From Antedon mediterranea (Eukaryota; Echinodermata; Crinoidea; Comatulida; Antedonidae), in contig NC_092671.1 of the NCBI RefSeq assembly GCF_964355755.1, positions 36,225,304 through 36,289,303 of the forward strand: a stretch of 64,000 nucleotides of DNA. The letters are read 5' to 3'. Below, piece by piece: positions 59,701-64,000 of this stretch. Each line of letters starts with the position of its first letter. The stretch's first letter is position 1. A program made the translations under genes and the position numbers. The notes beneath the pieces are model-generated. The model was not told the origin of the DNA. It ran no database searches and saw nothing but the letters and a program-made list of their open reading frames with translations.

Positions 59701-62700
59701 TAAATTGCTGATTATTGTTTATTGTTATAATATTGTTTGTAAATGAAAAAAATTACCATTTTAAAATAAAAGTTTATTGAACTTGAACTTGAATTATATA
59801 AAAGTGGGACAAACCCATACAAAACAAAAAAAAGATGTTTTGAGAATTACACTAACCTTGTAGCATTGAAGTAATAAATTAATGCAGTAAGGTAGTAGTT
59901 CCCTGCCAGTAACTGGTAGGAGTAACAGCATCCGCGTGTACTTGCTTGTGTGAGACGGCTTCTCCGGTTGAACTGCCTTGGACACAGAAGTCTCAGAAGA
60001 TGGCATCAGGCTTACTGCATCTAATGTCATCTCACATGCACTCTAGTTTAGATTTAAAAAAAAAGAAATACTGATTGAGAAAAATAAAAGAGAATTTTGA
60101 AGATTAAATTAAATCAATTGTTGTCACATTTTTTAAAACAAATATTAATAACAGCGAATTCTTACATATAATTTAAAAATTACGATGAATATATAGAGAA
60201 AAGAAATAATGTTACAATTTTAATGGGTTTTTTTTTTTATATGCCTTTCTGTATGTTTAAATTTTATGTGTAGTTTTGCTGTGAATTTGTCTATATGCAA
60301 AATGTATGATAAGTAATCTTTACAATTTTAATGGGGTTTTTTCTATATGCCATAATGCCTTTCTGTATGTTTAAATTGTATGTGTAATTTTGCTGTGAAT
60401 TTGTCAATTTGTGATCAATCTTTCAATGTTTCAATCTATGTACTACAATATTTTCAAATTTTTGTCTGCTTTTTGTAAATTTGTTATACCTGAATAAATA
60501 AATAAAAATAAATAAATAAAAATAAATAAGTAAACAATATGTTTTGGAAGTCTAGTGAAGAAATTATAATATTATCGTACAGAGACAAAGAAGGAATTTG
60601 TACCCAGGATCATGAAATTGGTAAGCAAGCATACCAAGCTACATTGACACGAATGTGTTAGCTCTGTTTAGGGTGCTGGAAACTAGAAGGTTCCAATTGT
60701 AACAACTTACCGAAAACTGAGCCAATCTGAAATGACAAGCAGCCATTTGGAGCAGGATTTTGAGTTTGTCCTAAAAAAATGTTGGATAAGAAAAATTTTA
60801 AAATGATTACAAATAATAACAGACTTTGCCATGCAGACAATTAGCATATTCAAATGAGTAATCTTTGTGCTCAACAGAAAGTATTGTTTTCTTTGAATGG
60901 CAAATGATTAACTAATATAACACACACTTGTTTTTTGAGTAATGTTCAAATATTCTTAACTAATACTCAATGAAAAAACTGAACGGAAAATCACTCTGAA
61001 ATCCAAAAGAAATTCTTTGAGTTGGTAGTACAGTATTGCATTTTGAAAAATCTCTGTCCACACTATCAAACTTTTTGTGATAACCAAATTTGATGTGCCC
61101 ATAGACATGATGATGTCATATCACTACCATATTTAGGCATATCACACCATATTTGGACACATGATACTTTTTTTGTCAATCTAGTTTGATAGTGTAGACA
61201 GAGCTTTAAAAAGAAAACATCTTTTGCTTTATAGTGTTGAAAACCTTTTTAACAAATTCCAAATACTGATCATATTGTAATTTTACTGCAAATTTGTTTT
61301 GCATTATGCGTAAAATTGCACGCAATGTTCACGCAAATCTGTTTACCTTGGCAACTTCTGCAAGTGGCATACTTGACATCTGTTTGTGTTTCTCTTGTAA
61401 CATTCTTAGGGCTTGAGAAAAATCTCCCTGCAATAAAACATACCAATTGGGTTTGAGGAAGCAGAATCACAACAGAATATATTACTTGTAAAAAGACCAA
61501 AAGAGCTTTACCTTAAAAATCATCATGTCAGTCTGAAAGGATGTTAACCACTGCCATGTGTCGGCCTTCCAACGATGCAACAGCCAGTTCAAATCTGAAA
61601 TCAATGATAATTAAAATAGATGATAATAATTATCAGTAAAGTGGTAAAGCAAGTACTTATTCACAGGATGAATGACTAAAGCTCTGTCCACACTATCAAA
61701 CTTTATGCGACAAAAACAAAATGTGATGTGCCCATATATGGGCATGACGATGTCATATCATTACCATATTAAGGCATATCACTACCATATTTGGGCATAT
61801 CACTACCATATTTGGGCACATCATACTTTTTTGTCAAACTAGTTTGATAGTGTAGACAGAGCTTTATACTCGTTTCTGCCTTCAATGGAAACTGGACCCC
61901 CAACGGAAATAAACCGTAAGGTTTTATTGGGTCATCCTGAGCTTTGTTTTTTACTTTTAAGTTTATATTACAATCTTCCATTATTGTATTGTTATTTATG
62001 TGCTCGAATAAAATTGAATTGAATTGAGACATGTCAACATTACAATTTAAAGCTCACCTTTGAGATGCCTCTATTCAGGTTACACCTCTATTAAGGGGAC
62101 ACTTTGCTGGGCCTCCTTAATAGAGGATTTACTGTATAACTATCATTCACTGTACTTTCAAAGATGATTGTTTAAATGTCTTCCTGTTAAACTGCACTTT
62201 TTAATTACTTTTATATAAAAAAAAATGGTGTTGTGTATAGGTAACTCCAAATACTTGGGACACAATCAAAGAGCATGTTAATAGACAATACTCAACTATA
62301 GAAATATTACATAACACAAAAATATATGTAGCAGCATTGGCCGTCAACGTTACAGGCACGACACCACGATAGCTAACTCCGACTAACCTTTTTCGAAATA
62401 TTCATTTGCGTATAACAGTTTCCAGCAATCAATGCCAGTCTCAAAGTTTTCAATCAGTTCTGGAGTGATGCCATATGATTTGTTAACCTTTAGATTGGCT
62501 GGAATACTGGACAGGCCTGGATCGTCTGAACTATCCGAGTCCAACTGTGAATAAAATAGTTATAATCTATCAACTTCTATAGAGGGACACCTTTATAGGG
62601 GTTTGGTTGTAGTGTTAAGGGTCTTTCACACCTGTTCCGGAACAGTACCGGCCCGGCACCGGCAAATCAAATAAAACGTCAATGTTTCCTTTTCATGACA

Positions 62701-63140
62701 CTCCACACAGGTATGCGCTAATCAATATTCGTGTGAAATCGAGATATTGACATTCAATTTGATTTGCCGGCGCAGTATCAGATATCTTTATTCATACCTC
62801 GTGGGACAATTTACAAAAGAAGGAGATGCATTATTATCTTACAATAAAACGTACAAATTACAACATCATGGTTCCATGACATAAGAGGTGTGAAATACCC
62901 TTTAATATTGTCCTTTGGTTCATGGAAAATGTGTCAAAGAAGGGGTTACTCATGAGGAATTCTGTAACAGCCATTTCAATTTATACCTGTAGATTTATAA
63001 GCATAACTGATTTGTACTCACAGGTATATCATTCTCATCCAGTCTAAGTTTCTTGTGTTTATGTTTATGCTTCTTAGATTTTAATTTAGCATTCAAGTCT
63101 TCCAGAAGTAGAAGAGACGTTGAATGGCCTATGTTAGTAC
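56761..63140 (-). CDS. INTS10: INTS10, Integrator complex subunit 10 (3' nine exons, partial)
   Basis: Integrator subunit 10, part of the nuclear complex that cleaves nascent snRNA and attenuates RNA polymerase II transcripts. Exons in coding order: 63140-63022, 62544-62388, 61594-61512, 61427-61347, 60770-60711, 60042-59857, 58521-~58330, 57772-57663, 56917-56761 (stop TGA). All but one junction are clear GT-AG with matching phase. Diagnostic blocks are KHKHKHKKLRL, WKADTWQWLTSFQTDMMI, LLQMAACHFRLAQFS, ALGHMIVLMQYNWPKEE, DIDILEEFAFL and TRGVVKGGKEDFRIALENQ, matching the C-terminal half of the family in order. The 3' end of the exon at 58521 is uncertain: a phase-compatible donor at 58330 adds about 15 residues not expected in the family. 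The N-terminal exons lie beyond position 64000. A minus-strand AATAAA is at 56578-56583. It is convergent with LRRD1, with 680 bp between the two stops. Confidence 0.92.
57008..57135 (+). mobile_element. SINE family 2, tRNA-derived
   Basis: A box GTGTGGCGCAGCGTGTTGG, B box GTGGTTTGAATCC, then CTTTACTTACATTTGCC and CTCTCTCCACC. Lies in an INTS10 intron. Confidence 0.75.
57270..57550 (-). mobile_element. tRNA-derived SINE related to family 2
   Basis: Minus-strand head CTGTGGCGCAGTGGTTAG with B box GTCGGTTCAAGCC at 57350-57430, flanked by body text shared with the copy at 3100 (GCGCTGATTACTAGCTGC). Confidence 0.65.
58195..58265. mobile_element. MITE family D fragment
   Basis: AATCCCTATAGAGGCACC and AAAGTGTCCCCATAATAAA. 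Confidence 0.5.
59580..59655. repeat. AT microsatellite and poly-G tract
   Basis: A TATATATA run followed closely by about 16 consecutive G's. Confidence 0.85.
60590..60665 (-). mobile_element. SINE family 3 head
   Basis: Minus strand: TGTAGCTTGGTATGCTTGC and GGGTACAAATTCC, like 4288-4440. Confidence 0.5.
61052..61208. mobile_element. MITE family B copy
   Basis: TCTCTGTCCACACTATCAAA at left and GATAGTGTAGACAGAGCTTT at right. Confidence 0.9.
61678..61866. mobile_element. MITE family B, full copy
   Basis: TAAAGCTCTGTCCACACTAT and GATAGTGTAGACAGAGCTTT plus A; three internal ATATTTGGGCATATCAC motifs. Confidence 0.93.
62065..62140. mobile_element. MITE family D, short palindromic copy
   Basis: CCTCTATTAAGGGGACACTT against CCTTAATAGAGGATTTACTG. 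Confidence 0.65.
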
Positions 63141-63205
63141 CTGTACAAAAAGACATTAAAATAAACAATAGCTATATTGTTGGAGTGGTCAAATCATGTG
63201 CCTGT

Positions 63206-63619
63206 TAAAGATGTATTGTTTCCCCCAAAAACATAAAAAATGAAGATTAATTAAATCAGAGTTTGAATAGGTTATTTTGTAGTTTTAATCAAGTGAATTA
63301 TTTCCGTAGAAAAAAAAACGGAAAAAATAATGTTTTCACTTATAAAATAACATGAATGAATGGTTAAATTCAATCAAAAATCCATTGGCTGGCAGCCAAT
63401 TTGACCATTTTGTGCTTTAAATTTCAGTTTTTTTCAGGTAAATACATTTTTTTTCGATCCAATTTTTGGTCAAAGTCAAACTATTATGACTATTATAACT
63501 ATTATTATATTATATATATTATTATTATAACTATTATAACTATTATGTGACATTAAAATGGCATATTCAACAACAAAAATTGAAAAAAAGTATTTTTCAG
63601 GGGGACAATACATCTTTAA
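63206..63619. mobile_element. MITE family A, full copy
   Basis: TA plus AAGATGTATTGTTTCCC at left, GGGGGACAATACATCTT plus TA at right. Interior contains an (ATT)-rich expansion near 63490-63540. Confidence 0.95.
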
Positions 63620-63642
63620 TGGGTGCATATCAAGCAAACAAT

Positions 63643-63900
63643 GTGAGTGGCCGAGTGGTTAAGACATTGGAACCGTAATTACATCAGCAAGGGTTCGAGT
63701 CTCACTCACTCCATGGTTCTGGTGGTAGAACGAGTCTTCTCGGATAAGGACTATAATCGGTAGGTCCAGTGTACACATCTGTCTCATGTGCACTTTAAAG
63801 AACCTAGTACATCGTTCGAGACGAGTAGTGGGTTACCCCAGTGTACACACACAGTCACTGTCACAATCTTATCATATATATACACTGGGTCCTTTCGAAG
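63643..63900 (+). mobile_element. SINE family 1, best-preserved copy
   Basis: tRNA-like head GTGAGTGGCCGAGTGGTTAA with B box GGGTTCGAGTCTC (serine/leucine tRNA type), then GGTTCTGGTGGTAGAACGAG, CATGTGCACTTTAAAGAAC and CGAGACGAGTAGTGGG. Confidence 0.9.
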
Positions 63901-64000
63901 AACAGTCTTTGACTGAAGATGCTACCCAGTATAAAGAATAGATAACAAATAAAAGCGAGTTTAACCACTATGAAAGTGTTACCAACAAAATGCCTCCATA

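Overview
The window is nuclear DNA of an animal. It is AT-rich, has split genes with GT-AG introns, and is crowded with small transposable elements. The best guess is a marine invertebrate deuterostome, probably an echinoderm. This rests on a cluster of secreted C-type lectin-like proteins that resemble the echinoderm skeletal-matrix lectin type, on many tRNA-derived SINEs and MITEs, and on AGGCCTA-rich intergenic DNA. The phylum is an inference; 'animal' is firm because three conserved metazoan genes are recognisable.

Layout. (1) 154-22218, minus strand: a complete 15-exon RBM28 gene (nucleolar RNA-binding protein, 806 codons in frame across all predicted junctions). Its introns hold a 41-42 bp minisatellite, a broken non-LTR retrotransposon, a Penelope-like relic, SINEs and several MITEs. 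(2) 22220-45480: a mostly non-coding stretch with four minus-strand secreted C-type lectin-domain genes (26603-27124, 36322-36987, 42178-43340, 44499-45372). The last two are a recent tandem duplication. (3) 45480-48950: intergenic, with two tRNA-Val(AAC)-like sequences. (4) 48954-51145, plus strand: a two-exon gene for a basic, low-complexity protein with six 25-residue repeats, each carrying an R-R-x-S-type phosphorylation motif. I do not recognise it. (5) 53084-56081, plus strand: LRRD1, a long leucine-rich-repeat protein with a C-terminal death domain. (6) 56761-63140, minus strand: the 3' nine exons of INTS10 (Integrator subunit 10); its 5' exons lie beyond the right edge.

The genes do not form one pathway. 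RBM28 and INTS10 are RNA-processing housekeeping genes, LRRD1 is probably a signalling or scaffold protein, and the lectins are a locally expanding secreted family. Four MITE families recur: A (AAGATGTATTGTCC ends), B (AAGCTCTGTCTACAC ends), C (AGCGTGGTTCCCACTAG ends) and D (CTATTAAGGGGACAC core). A fifth type, E, is seen once and has a paralogous empty site. I found no convincing previously undescribed molecular system. The best leads are the R-R-x-S repeat protein, the duplicated lectins that lack the usual sugar-binding motifs, and several well-resolved transposon insertions, including one that supplies the RBM28 stop codon.
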